A DNA stretch of 64,000 bases from Ruegeria sp. EL01 (GTDB lineage Bacteria; Pseudomonadota; Alphaproteobacteria; Rhodobacterales; Rhodobacteraceae). Where the stretch lies: NCBI RefSeq assembly GCF_900313035.1, contig NZ_OMPS01000046.1, positions 496,001 to 560,000 on the forward strand, in the 5' to 3' direction. Every line of letters starts with the position of its first letter. The first letter of the stretch is position 1. Position numbers and translations under genes: made by a program. Of the stretch, positions 56,025 to 64,000 are shown one piece after another. The notes under the pieces are model-generated. The model made no database searches. It saw only the letters and a program-made list of their open reading frames with translations, and was not told where the DNA came from.

Positions 56025-56630
56025 ATGTCATGGTTCATTCGCTTCAACAAACCCTTTGATGTGCTGCCTCAGTTCACTGATCGCGCGAATGCCGACGCGC
56101 CACGCAGCACGCTTTCGGACTTCATAGATCTGCCCGGTGTCTATCCGGCGGGGCGGCTCGATCGCGACAGCGAAGGACTGATGTTGCTGACCGATGAAGG
56201 GCGCTTGCAAGCGCAGATTTCGGACCCGAAACACGAAATGGCCAAGACCTATTGGGTTCAGGTCGAAGGTGAGCCAGATGCCACCGCCCTCAAAGCATTG
56301 CGAGACGGGGTTGAATTGAAGGATGGCCAGACCCGCCCGGCCAAAGTGCGCGAGATAGACGAGCCGCCCATGCTGTGGCCCCGCACCCCACCGATCCGCG
56401 AACGCAAAACCGTTTCGGACAGCTGGATCGAGCTGACCTTGCGCGAAGGCAAGAACCGGCAGGTGCGCCGGATGACGGCTGCCGTTGGCCTGCCAACACT
56501 GCGGTTGATCCGATACCGGATCGGCGATTGGGCACTGGATGACCTTGCCCCCGGCCAGTGGGACAGTCTGCAAATGCCAGAACTAAAGGTCGCGCCGCAG
56601 CGCAAACGGGATCGCCGACCGCGCCGGTGA
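56025..56630 (+). CDS. rluE: 23S rRNA pseudouridine synthase RluE-type
   Basis: A 201-residue RsuA/RluB/E/F-family synthase without S4 domain. The catalytic Asp is in [14 protein letters not shown] (about 44-57); GKNRQVRRM is the second family motif; the C-terminus is basic (KRDRRPRR). RluE modifies U2457 of 23S rRNA in E. coli; assignment of the exact site is by similarity. The ATG at 56025 fits; the upstream frame from 55755 overlaps the HNH gene. Confidence 0.9.
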   Translation: MSWFIRFNKPFDVLPQFTDRANADAPRSTLSDFIDLPGVYPAGRLDRDSEGLMLLTDEGRLQAQISDPKHEMAKTYWVQVEGEPDATALKALRDGVELKDGQTRPAKVREIDEPPMLWPRTPPIRERKTVSDSWIELTLREGKNRQVRRMTAAVGLPTLRLIRYRIGDWALDDLAPGQWDSLQMPELKVAPQRKRDRRPRR

Positions 56631-56662
56631 CAGGTCATGGCCTGATCTGTTAGACTAACCCC

Positions 56663-57088
56663 ATGAAACTGACGCCCGGCATACCTGCCCCAAGGGCCAT
56701 TCTGGAAGCGGCGCTTTATGTCGATGATCTTGACGCGGCCGAACAGTTCTACGGAGAGGTCTTGGGCCTTGAACGCATCCAGCGTATCCCTGAACGGCAT
56801 ATATTTTACAAAATTGGCGACTCGGTTTTGCTGTTGTTCAACCCGGACCAAACCGAGCAACCTCCGACCAATCCGGATCTGCCAGTCCCACCGCATGGCG
56901 CCCGCGGCGCAGGCCATGTCTGCCTTGTACTGACCCGCCATGACATCGCCCTGATGCGCAAGCACCTGCTGGATTGGAACATTCCCGTGGATGCGGAGTT
57001 CGACTGGCCTGGCGGTGCACGATCCCTATATGTGCGCGACCCGGCAGGCAATTCCGTCGAATTTGCCGAAGGCTGGTTGTGGGATTGA
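56663..57088 (+). CDS. VOC-family (glyoxalase-fold) protein
   Basis: A 141-residue vicinal oxygen chelate protein: AILEAALYVDDLDAAEQFY at the start, GAGHVCLVLT in the middle and YVRDPAGNSVEFAEG at the end. The final Glu and mid His are the usual metal ligands. Enzyme activity cannot be assigned. It follows rluE by 32 bases and converges on the monooxygenase-like gene. Confidence 0.85.
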   Translation: MKLTPGIPAPRAILEAALYVDDLDAAEQFYGEVLGLERIQRIPERHIFYKIGDSVLLLFNPDQTEQPPTNPDLPVPPHGARGAGHVCLVLTRHDIALMRKHLLDWNIPVDAEFDWPGGARSLYVRDPAGNSVEFAEGWLWD

Positions 57089-57098
57089 TCCGGCTTGC

Positions 57099-57401
57099 TT
57101 AGCCCAGGGGCTGCTTTTCACCGCCGACAACGCGGTGAATTTCGCTGGACACAATACCAACATCCGCCAGAACAGCCCGGAACGCCGCCATATGAGGCGT
57201 CGCAAAATGCGCCTCAAGCGCGGCCTGATCCTGCCATTCTTCATAAACCCGAAACCGGTTCGTATGGCCAAGAACCTGGCTGAATTCATAGGCAATGCAG
57301 CCCTGTTCCTTCAGCGTCTCAGCCACCATGATCAGCGCGGCATCACGCGCCTTTTCGACCCCGGCTTCAGCAACTTCGACAACACCAGTGACGATCAACA
57401 T
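57099..57401 (-). CDS. Antibiotic-biosynthesis-monooxygenase-fold protein (putative quinol monooxygenase)
   Basis: A 100-residue dimeric alpha/beta barrel of the ABM type: ETLKEQGCIAYEFSQ and RFRVYEEWQDQAALEAHF (about 49-66) are family hallmarks, ending with PHMAAF. Members include YgiN-like quinol monooxygenases. No cofactor is needed. It is the last gene of a four-gene minus-strand run. Confidence 0.87.
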   Translation of the reverse strand: MLIVTGVVEVAEAGVEKARDAALIMVAETLKEQGCIAYEFSQVLGHTNRFRVYEEWQDQAALEAHFATPHMAAFRAVLADVGIVSSEIHRVVGGEKQPLG

Positions 57402-57405
57402 GGGC

Positions 57406-57897
57406 TCACTCCTTCAGGCTAAACCGTTTCGAGATTCTGTTCACCGGGGTGCCGTCGCGCAAGGGAACGCCATGAGCGATTGAAAAATCGCGGAATCCCA
57501 TTTTTTCATAGTAACTTAACCCGGGAACATTATCTGCCCGTATCGTCGCATTGATGGTATGAAACCCCAGTGCACCTGCTGTTTTAGCCGTTTCACCAAA
57601 CAACGCGCGCCCGGCGCCGCGCAACACCGGATCACGTCGGGTGAAGGTGGCAATATCGGCGCAGTCTTCGGGCAATGCCTCATTGCTGCCCAACCACTGA
57701 AACCCCGCCACGTCGCCCCGATCATCCAGCGCAACGTGACAGCAGATCTTGTCAACTCCATCCAGATAGCTTTGCACAAACAAAACCTCTGAAAACGGAA
57801 TTTCATGCGCCGTAGTGCCCCCGGTGGCGATAATCTCATTGAGGATACGGCACGCCTCGGCCACGTCTTCACGCATCATTGGGCGGACGGTGATCAT
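57406..57897 (-). CDS. GNAT-family N-acetyltransferase
   Basis: A 163-residue GNAT protein. Motif A region RRDPVLRGAGRALFGETAK (about 89-107) binds acetyl-CoA; NATIRADNVPGLSYYEKMGFR is motif B. The substrate may be an amino acid or drug (phosphinothricin-type members look similar). It starts two bases after the upstream gene stop and is followed closely by the monooxygenase-like gene. Confidence 0.86.
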   Translation of the reverse strand: MITVRPMMREDVAEACRILNEIIATGGTTAHEIPFSEVLFVQSYLDGVDKICCHVALDDRGDVAGFQWLGSNEALPEDCADIATFTRRDPVLRGAGRALFGETAKTAGALGFHTINATIRADNVPGLSYYEKMGFRDFSIAHGVPLRDGTPVNRISKRFSLKE

Positions 57898-57899
57898 GG

Positions 57900-58565
57900 T
57901 CAGAGGCTCAGCTTGTCACGCATAAAGGCCAGCGCGACGCTCAACCCATCAGGCGCGATACCGTGACCGGTGCCTTTCATGACATGGGCGAAGACATCCT
58001 TGAATCCGGCCTCTTGCAAGGCTTCGGCGGCTTCGGGCAGCGACTGCGGCGGCACGACGTCGTCAGCGTCTCCGTGCACCAACAAAATCGGCATTCGGCT
58101 GACGACCTCATCTGCCAACATATCCGGTTCCAACAGACGGCCTGAGAAAGCGACGATCCCGGCAACCGGGTCTTCGCGCCGCGGGGCGACATGCAGGCTC
58201 ATCATCGTACCTTGCGAAAAGCCGAACAAAACCACCTGCTCGGGCAATACATCTTCGTCCACCATCAAGGCATCGAGAAACGCGTCGAAATCCTCGGTCG
58301 CCATGTCCATACCACGGCGCGCCTCTTCCTCGGACGAGCCGTCGATCCATGGAATTGGAAACCACTGAAACCCATTGGGCATTCCGGGGATCTGTTCGGG
58401 TGCGTCAGGTGCCACAAACAACGTGTCGGGCAGATGCTCGCCCAACGGGTCTGCGAGCCCCAGCAGGTCGGCCCCGTTGGCGCCATAGCCGTGCACGAAC
58501 ACAACGACCGAGCGTGTGTCGCCCGAAACCGGCTCTTTCCGGAGCGCATTCAAAACCCGTGTCAT
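57900..58565 (-). CDS. Phospholipase/carboxylesterase-family alpha/beta hydrolase
   Basis: A 221-residue serine hydrolase: VVFVHGYGANG near 21-31, the nucleophile in LFGFSQGTMMSL (Ser at about 118), Asp in VHGDADDVVP and His in GTGHGI. It matches the YpfH/acyl-protein-thioesterase-like group; the physiological ester is unknown. The ATG at 58565 overlaps the glycosylase stop (ATGA). Confidence 0.88.
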   Translation of the reverse strand: MTRVLNALRKEPVSGDTRSVVVFVHGYGANGADLLGLADPLGEHLPDTLFVAPDAPEQIPGMPNGFQWFPIPWIDGSSEEEARRGMDMATEDFDAFLDALMVDEDVLPEQVVLFGFSQGTMMSLHVAPRREDPVAGIVAFSGRLLEPDMLADEVVSRMPILLVHGDADDVVPPQSLPEAAEALQEAGFKDVFAHVMKGTGHGIAPDGLSVALAFMRDKLSL

Positions 58566-59194
58566 CTGATCCCTTCTCTTTGTTTGGCCAGCCGGTAATA
58601 GGCCCACAAAACCCGGGCCGCAACCGACCGCCAGGGCGACCAGTCTTCAGCCATTTGCCGCAGTTCCTTGTCGGTGGGACGCTTGGGCAGGTCGTAAAGA
58701 ACCCTGGCCGCTTCTTGCAGCGCCAGATCGCCTGGTGCGATCACATCAGCGCGGCCCAGTGAGAACATGGCGTATATCTCGGCTGTCCAAACCCCAATGC
58801 CGGGGACCTCGGTCAAAACAGCAATGACATCTGCATCAGGGAAATCCCGTAAGGCTTTGTAGTCAATTCGCGATTCGGCCAGCGCACGGGCATATCGAAT
58901 CTTCTGACGGCTTAGGCCCACTGCACGCAAATCGTCATCTGTTGCCCACATAATCTTGCGCGGGCCCGTCAGCTTCGCGTCTTTCAACCGCTGCCAAATC
59001 GCGTTCGCCGACGCGACGCTGACCTGCTGACTGACAATGGCGCTGAGCAGTTGAGCGAACCCATCCGGGCGACGACGCAGGGGCAACGGGCCGGTCTGTT
59101 CCATTGCATAAGCCATGCGTGGACACGTATCAGCCAGCCATTCGGCCCCTTCGGTAACGCAATCCGGTGTTTCGATGATACGTCCGACTGTCAT
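58562..59194 (-). CDS. DNA-3-methyladenine glycosylase II (AlkA-like, HhH-GPD)
   Basis: A 210-residue base-excision enzyme. The HhH motif is LTEVPGIGVWTAEIYA (about 124-139), followed by the catalytic Asp in VIAPGDLALQ. It is shorter than E. coli AlkA and lacks its N-terminal domain, the usual state of bacterial short AlkA/Mag forms. Start at 59194 has GGAG upstream; the longer frame to 59320 overlaps the divergent MFS gene. Confidence 0.88.
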   Translation of the reverse strand: MTVGRIIETPDCVTEGAEWLADTCPRMAYAMEQTGPLPLRRRPDGFAQLLSAIVSQQVSVASANAIWQRLKDAKLTGPRKIMWATDDDLRAVGLSRQKIRYARALAESRIDYKALRDFPDADVIAVLTEVPGIGVWTAEIYAMFSLGRADVIAPGDLALQEAARVLYDLPKRPTDKELRQMAEDWSPWRSVAARVLWAYYRLAKQREGIR

Positions 59195-59291
59195 GCGTTC
59201 TCCGGCTTCAATGACAGCCTGCACGTTAGGCGGCTTTGTCGCATATGCAACCCGCTTGTGTGCAATCGTTTTCGCCGATACGGATATGCCC

Positions 59292-60518
59292 ATGACAATG
59301 ACCAGCTCCGCCCCGGACAATTCTCAGGCCAAGCGCAACGTCGCCGTTCTAGTGGCCGCGCAATCTGTTCTAGGTGCACAGATGCCGATGATTTTCATCG
59401 TTGGCGGGCTGGCTGGACAATCGCTGGCGACCAATCCCTGCCTCGCGACCCTGCCCATATCATTGATCGTTTTGGGATCAATGCTGGCGGCAACGCCAAT
59501 CTCGGGCATTATGCAGAGATGGGGACGCAGGGTTGGGTTCCTGGTCGGCGCAACAGCGGGGGCTTTCGGCGGTTTGGTCGGTGCATATGGCCTGTTCCTC
59601 GGGTCTTTCCCGATCTTCCTTCTGGGCAGCCTGTTAACCGGCATTTACATGAGCGCACACGGGTTTTATCGATTTGCTGCAGCCGACACAGCATCGGATG
59701 AGTTTCGTCCCAAAGCGATTTCCTACGTCATGGCAGGTGGGTTGGCGGCTGCGATCATCGGACCTCAGATCGTCAAACTGACCTCAGAGGCCTATGTGAT
59801 TCCCTTTTTGGGCACCTACATCGCGGTGATCGCATTGAACGTTGTCGGGTCGGGTCTGTTCTTCTTTCTCGACATCCCTACACCGCCGAAACCCACGGCA
59901 GATGCGCCCAAAGGACGGTCACGGCTGGAGCTGCTGAAGACCCCGCGTATCGCAGTGGCGATCATCTGCGCCATGGTTTCTTACGCGCTGATGAACCTTG
60001 TGATGACATCCACACCGCTGGCGGTTGTCGGGTGTGGTTTCACCGCGAATGACGCCGCCGACGTGGTGACCACCCATGTGTTGGCAATGTATGTGCCAAG
60101 CTTCTTCACCGGCCATCTGATCGCACGGTTTGGTGTCGAGAAAATCGTGGCGCTTGGCCTGGCCATCCTTGCCGGAGCCGGCGTGGTGGCCTTGCAAGGG
60201 GTCGAGCTGGCCAATTTCTTCGTGGCGCTGATCCTGTTGGGTATCGGTTGGAATTTCGGCTTTATCGGCGCAACCAGCATGTTGGCTGCCTCGCACGAAG
60301 TGCATGAGCGGGGACGGATGCAGGGTCTGAATGACCTGCTTGTGTTTGGCGGCGTCACCGTTGCGTCACTGGCCTCTGGTGGATTAATGAACTGCTCTGG
60401 CGGCTCACCGGTCGAAGGTTGGACCGCGGTGAACCTGGCGATGATTCCCCTGCTGACACTGGCAGGTGGCGCGCTGTTGTGGTTGATACTGCGCCCCGCT
60501 GATCCGGAAACCGTCTGA
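59292..60518 (+). CDS. Major facilitator superfamily transporter
   Basis: A 408-residue protein with about 12 helices, a cytosolic loop at about 195-215 (PPKPTADAPKG) dividing two halves, and the MFS motif-A-like RWGRRVGFLVGA after helix 2. Substrate not inferable. An ATG at 59286 is possible, but GGA spacing favours 59292. Its stop directly abuts the stop of the convergent NDUFAF6-like gene (TGA-TCA). Confidence 0.86.
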   Translation: MTMTSSAPDNSQAKRNVAVLVAAQSVLGAQMPMIFIVGGLAGQSLATNPCLATLPISLIVLGSMLAATPISGIMQRWGRRVGFLVGATAGAFGGLVGAYGLFLGSFPIFLLGSLLTGIYMSAHGFYRFAAADTASDEFRPKAISYVMAGGLAAAIIGPQIVKLTSEAYVIPFLGTYIAVIALNVVGSGLFFFLDIPTPPKPTADAPKGRSRLELLKTPRIAVAIICAMVSYALMNLVMTSTPLAVVGCGFTANDAADVVTTHVLAMYVPSFFTGHLIARFGVEKIVALGLAILAGAGVVALQGVELANFFVALILLGIGWNFGFIGATSMLAASHEVHERGRMQGLNDLLVFGGVTVASLASGGLMNCSGGSPVEGWTAVNLAMIPLLTLAGGALLWLILRPADPETV

Positions 60519-61301
60519 TCACCAGCGACCGGACGCTGCCGTCCACATCAACGACAAGCGTCGACGCATCTCACCCTGTGTCAAAGCACCTGCAGCGACC
60601 CGTTCGGGCTGCGCGATAACGTGTTTCAAAATCCACTCCGCCTGCCAACCGACATATAACGCGGGCCGCGCCTGATCCGACACCGCAGCCCGGTTCGACC
60701 TGGCCTTTTCAATACGGTCCAGCGCGGATTCTGCCAATTGCTTCACGCCTGCGGACGTTCCATCGAGCAACGGAATACGTCCCCGCGCTTCGAGATCAGG
60801 GATGGCGCGGAACCAGTTCGCAACGCCTGCGCCATAACCAAAGTCCCGCACAACCTCTTCATCCGCCGCACCAAGGGCTTGCGCTGCGGCAACCAAAAGG
60901 GTGCCGCTGCTGTGATCGATATAAGCGTCAAAATGGGCCTGATCTTCGAACGGGTCGCGATAGATGTCCCATCGTCGCACGGCGACATATTCGTCCAGCT
61001 TTTCGGCCAGATGCGGCGAAAGAACCCGCGACAAGGGCGTCACCACCTCGTGCCGTCGCACCGTTGGACCTTGGGTAATTTCCTGTAACGCATCGCGCCA
61101 CCACTGCAGGCGCATCTCGGCAATCATTGCCTCTTGTGTCACCCACGGGGCGCGCGCCACCTCGACATTCAGTGCGTAAATCGGGAACAGAACCGCACGC
61201 GCGGCGACCGGCGCCGCCATCGCCGCAAGAAACCGGTCCGGGTCGGCTTTGTGGACCAGAGCAGCACAGGCTTTGACGTCTTCGTCAAAGGAAACGCTCA
61301 C
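60519..61301 (-). CDS. Squalene/phytoene-synthase-fold protein, NDUFAF6-like
   Basis: A 260-residue all-helical isoprenoid-synthase-fold protein. Where true synthases carry the first DxxxD motif it reads ALNVEVA, and it keeps MRLQWWRDALQEI, the pattern of NDUFAF6 (C8orf38), a mitochondrial complex I assembly factor. It is therefore unlikely to be a phytoene synthase; no other carotenoid gene is near. The start is GTG at 61301, overlapping the cimA stop (GTGA); the upstream frame is rejected. Confidence 0.82.
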   Translation of the reverse strand: MSVSFDEDVKACAALVHKADPDRFLAAMAAPVAARAVLFPIYALNVEVARAPWVTQEAMIAEMRLQWWRDALQEITQGPTVRRHEVVTPLSRVLSPHLAEKLDEYVAVRRWDIYRDPFEDQAHFDAYIDHSSGTLLVAAAQALGAADEEVVRDFGYGAGVANWFRAIPDLEARGRIPLLDGTSAGVKQLAESALDRIEKARSNRAAVSDQARPALYVGWQAEWILKHVIAQPERVAAGALTQGEMRRRLSLMWTAASGRW

Positions 61302-62932
61302 TCTGCCGCTGCCTTCTGTGGCCCACAGTCCCGCACCAGTTTCCACTGGATCGCATCCAGCAACGCCTCGAACGAGGCATCGACTATGTTCGCACTGACG
61401 CCCACAGTAGACCAGCGCCGCCCCTGCCCGTCTTCGCTATCGATAATAACGCGCGTGACAGCTTCGGTGCCGCCCTGCGTTATCCGGACTTTGAAGTCGA
61501 CCAGATGCATGTCATCCAGGATTGGGGAATACTGACCCAGATCCTTAGCCAAAGCCTTAGCCAATGCGTTCACTGGGCCCCTATCACTGCCATGCTCGTC
61601 ATGAGATTCGCTGACCGACAGTTTCTTTTCCCCGTCGACCTTCACCACCACAACCGCCTCTGACAGGCTGACCATCTGGTTGTACTTGTTCTTGCGCCGC
61701 TCAACAGTGACCTTGTAGCGCTTGACCTCGAAGAACTCGGGCAGTTGGCCCAGCTCGTCCCGGGCCAGCAGTTCGAAACTGGCCTGCGCCGTGTCATAGG
61801 AATAGCCTTGGGATTCGCGCTGCTTGATCCGGTCCAGAATGCGCCCCAACGCCGGATCACCCGCTTCGACCGTCAGCCCCGCCTCGGTCAGGCGTTTGCG
61901 CAGATTTGACTGCCCGGCCTGATTAGACATCGGAATGATGCGCGCGTTGCCGACCGTGGCCGGATCGACATGTTCATAGGTTGACGGGTCCTTCAGGATC
62001 GCACTGGCATGCAACCCGGCTTTATGCGCAAAGGCCGAGGCCCCGACATAGGCTGTTTGCTTGCTCGGCACCCGGTTCAGGATATCATCCAACATCCGGC
62101 TGATCCGTGTCAGACTTGCCAGCGCTTCTTGGCTGACGCCAATGTCAAAAGTCGAGGCGTAGGGGTCTTTCAAGAGCAATGTCGGGATTAGTGAGGTCAG
62201 GTTGGCGTTGCCACAGCGTTCGCCCAACCCGTTCAATGTGCCTTGGATCTGTCGCGCCCCGGCATCAACCGCCGCCAGAGAACACGCCACCGCATTCTCA
62301 GTATCGTTATGGGTGTGGATGCCCAGCCGGCCCCCTGGAAAACCGGCGGCAACCAAGTCCGACACAATGCGCCCAACCTCGGCAGGCAAAGCGCCGCCGT
62401 TTGTGTCGCACAGCACGACCCAGCGCGCGCCCGCATCCAATGCGGCCCGGCACACCTGGACCGCGTATTCGGGATTGTCCTTGTAACCGTCAAAGAAATG
62501 CTCGGCATCAAACAGCGCCTCGCGCCCCTGCGCCACGATATGCGCGACCGAGGCGCGGACGTTCTCAACATTCTCTTCCAGCGGGATGCCAAGCGCGTGG
62601 GTGACATGGTAGTCATGCGACTTGCCCACCAGACACACGGCCTGCGTGCCAGCATTCATCACAGCGGCCAGAACATCGTCATTCTCTGCCGACCGGCCAG
62701 ACCGTTTGGTCATCCCAAACGCCGTCAACCGTGCCGAGGACTTGGGCGCCGTGTCAAAAAACGCACTGTCCGTCGGGTTCGCCCCGGGCCAGCCGCCTTC
62801 GATGTAATCCACTCCCAACTCGTCCAAGGCTTGCGCGATTTGCACCTTTTCAGCAGTCGAGAACTGCACGCCCTGCGTTTGTTGCCCGTCGCGCAGGGTT
62901 GTGTCGTAAAGATAGAGGCGTTCTTTGGTCAT
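61298..62932 (-). CDS. cimA: (R)-citramalate synthase
   Basis: A 544-residue HMGL-like/LeuA-family enzyme condensing pyruvate and acetyl-CoA to citramalate, the first step of threonine-independent isoleucine synthesis. YLYDTTLRDGQQTQGVQ at the start, HTHNDTENAV in the barrel and the C-terminal LeuA allosteric domain (about 430-535, likely isoleucine feedback) are visible. It could be mistaken for 2-isopropylmalate synthase, but the RDGQQ(T)QG motif and length suit CimA. ATG at 62932 overlaps the cysS stop by one base. Confidence 0.92.
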   Translation of the reverse strand: MTKERLYLYDTTLRDGQQTQGVQFSTAEKVQIAQALDELGVDYIEGGWPGANPTDSAFFDTAPKSSARLTAFGMTKRSGRSAENDDVLAAVMNAGTQAVCLVGKSHDYHVTHALGIPLEENVENVRASVAHIVAQGREALFDAEHFFDGYKDNPEYAVQVCRAALDAGARWVVLCDTNGGALPAEVGRIVSDLVAAGFPGGRLGIHTHNDTENAVACSLAAVDAGARQIQGTLNGLGERCGNANLTSLIPTLLLKDPYASTFDIGVSQEALASLTRISRMLDDILNRVPSKQTAYVGASAFAHKAGLHASAILKDPSTYEHVDPATVGNARIIPMSNQAGQSNLRKRLTEAGLTVEAGDPALGRILDRIKQRESQGYSYDTAQASFELLARDELGQLPEFFEVKRYKVTVERRKNKYNQMVSLSEAVVVVKVDGEKKLSVSESHDEHGSDRGPVNALAKALAKDLGQYSPILDDMHLVDFKVRITQGGTEAVTRVIIDSEDGQGRRWSTVGVSANIVDASFEALLDAIQWKLVRDCGPQKAAAE

Positions 62933-64000
62933 CACACGTCTTCCAACTTGGCGGCGTCGAACCCCGCTCCGGGAACCAGTTCAACCGCATCTTTGCTCAT
63001 CCGAACTTCAAGTCCAGCGGCAATATACGCGGCTTTCAGGCGATCAACCTCGGAAAAATCCTTGCTCTTCATCGCGTCAACACGTGCATTCGCCAGTATT
63101 GCGGCGTGAGATGCCAAATCCACGGCACCGGTTTCCGCCCACGCCCCCATCTCAGAAGACAACAAACCGAGGATTTGCGCGCCAGCCAAAAGCTCCGCCG
63201 CATCTCCGTTGGCGGCAAGTCGGTGCAATTCGGCAATGGCGCCTGCAGTGTTCAGGTCATCCGCCAGTGCACCGACAACCGAAGGCGCCGCGCTGGCGGC
63301 GGGCTCGATGCCCGCTGTCAGCGCCCGCCACTTGCGCAATGTCGCCTCAGCCTCGCGCGCCTTTTTCTCGGTCCAATCCATAGGCTTGCGGTAATGGGTT
63401 TGCAGGAAGACAAATCGGATCACTTCACCCGGCACGCCCTGCTCCAGCAAATCATGCACGGTGAAAAAGTTGCCCAAAGATTTGGACATCTTCTTACCCT
63501 CGACCTGCAACATCTCATTGTGCAGCCAGACATTGGCAAACTGACCCTCGGGATGGGCACATTTACTCTGGGCGATCTCGTTTTCATGGTGCGGAAACAT
63601 CAGGTCGTTACCGCCGCCGTGAATATCAAAGCTGTCGCCTAACAATTCATAGCTCATGGCCGAGCATTCGATGTGCCAGCCGGGACGGCCCCGGCCCCAA
63701 GGCGACTCCCACCCAGGCAGGTCATCGGTCGACGGTTTCCAAAGCACGAAATCCATCGGGTTCTTTTTGTAGGGCGCGACTTCAACACGTGCACCGGCGA
63801 TCATGTCATCGACCGAGCGACCCGACAGCTTGCCGTAATCCTCTTTCCAGGTATCGACCGCAAACAGCACATGACCTTCGGCGGCATAGGCGTGCCCTTT
63901 GGCGATCAAATCTTCGATCATGGCGACCATCTGCGCTATGTATTGCGTAGCGCGCGGCATCTCCTCCGGCTCTAAAGCGCCCAAAGCGCCCATGTCTTGC
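62932..64000 (-). CDS. cysS: Cysteinyl-tRNA synthetase, 5' end cut by the right window edge
   Basis: The frame enters from the right edge and ends at 62932, giving about the last 356 residues. The catalytic KMSKS loop ([11 protein letters not shown]), the WHIECSAM zinc-site cysteine, the [14 protein letters not shown] block and a typical C-terminal helical domain are present. The N-terminal HIGH-motif part lies outside. No internal stop or frameshift. Overlaps cimA by one base (TGATG), so the two are co-translated. Confidence 0.97.
   Translation of the reverse strand, partial: QDMGALGALEPEEMPRATQYIAQMVAMIEDLIAKGHAYAAEGHVLFAVDTWKEDYGKLSGRSVDDMIAGARVEVAPYKKNPMDFVLWKPSTDDLPGWESPWGRGRPGWHIECSAMSYELLGDSFDIHGGGNDLMFPHHENEIAQSKCAHPEGQFANVWLHNEMLQVEGKKMSKSLGNFFTVHDLLEQGVPGEVIRFVFLQTHYRKPMDWTEKKAREAEATLRKWRALTAGIEPAASAAPSVVGALADDLNTAGAIAELHRLAANGDAAELLAGAQILGLLSSEMGAWAETGAVDLASHAAILANARVDAMKSKDFSEVDRLKAAYIAAGLEVRMSKDAVELVPGAGFDAAKLEDV

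Noticed and set aside
60519..61301. Phytoene or squalene synthase
   Set aside because: First Asp-rich catalytic motif missing and no carotenoid genes nearby; the NDUFAF6-like call fits better.

Overview
The window reads as a chromosomal stretch of a marine alphaproteobacterium of the Roseobacter group (order Rhodobacterales). This is inferred from the gene repertoire. The signs are a SUF iron-sulfur cluster operon headed by an IscR that lacks the usual cysteine triplet, a CckA-type hybrid kinase, a recA promoter with the alphaproteobacterial SOS box (GTTC-N7-GTTC), a fused TRAP-TAXI transporter, and a cobalamin/folate methyl-transfer module. Both window edges cut genes: a YIP1 membrane protein on the left and cysS on the right. 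Genes are densely packed, with many 1- to 4-base start/stop overlaps. I saw no insertion sequence, prophage, CRISPR array or rRNA operon.

Layout. 1-6271 (minus): iscR, a cysteine desulfurase, sufB, a 67-residue membrane protein, sufC, sufD and two YIP1 proteins form one apparent operon. Its promoter overlaps a perfect TTAGAAC-C-GTTCTAA operator. 6449-8507 (plus): hydrolase, small protein, double HD-domain protein. 8617-11116: a tiny ORF, a large dyad, an SMR efflux gene and typA. 11417-13052: a secreted Gly/Ser-repeat protein converging on a LapG-like cysteine protease. 13442-23514: DUF1330 gene, alaS, SOS-controlled recA, a sulfotransferase, cckA, an RsmB-like methyltransferase and guaB. 23729-30085: an ASKHA/ferredoxin corrinoid reactivase on the plus strand, and on the minus strand a methyl-THF:corrinoid methyltransferase, a divergent methylenetetrahydrofolate reductase and a small 'virulence factor' family gene behind a structured leader. 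A SAM methyltransferase, tRNA-Gly(CCC) and PPK2 lie between them.

30333-37267: a Tat-exported PhoX-type phosphatase divergent from ppx/gppA and rlmE, then a 57-residue gene, an octaheme cytochrome and a YihY membrane protein. 37440-42831 (plus): AI-2E-family permease, periplasmic sulfatase, secreted HAD phosphatase and cardiolipin synthase, meeting a potassium-channel-like gene. 43438-47526: an AttEFGH-like ABC exporter with its secreted AttH/CrtC-fold partner. 47641-51745 (minus): universal stress protein, fused TRAP permease and TAXI receptor. 52214-54035: a family 2 glycosyltransferase, a 536-base gene-poor stretch and tRNA-Leu(CAA). 54181-64000: a DedA/YqaA-type protein and DsbB, an HNH nuclease, RluE, small enzymes, a DNA glycosylase, an MFS transporter, an NDUFAF6-like protein, cimA and partial cysS.

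Themes that link the genes are Fe-S assembly and its regulation, one-carbon/methionine metabolism with corrinoid reactivation, phosphate metabolism (PPK2, Ppx, PhoX), and envelope biology. Nothing here is an obvious defence island or wholly new system. The leads most worth following are the corrinoid module with shared arginine-rich tails, the structured leader before the folate genes, the NDUFAF6-like protein, the extra membrane genes in the suf operon, the Gly/Ser-repeat/LapG pair, and several unexplained perfect palindromes.
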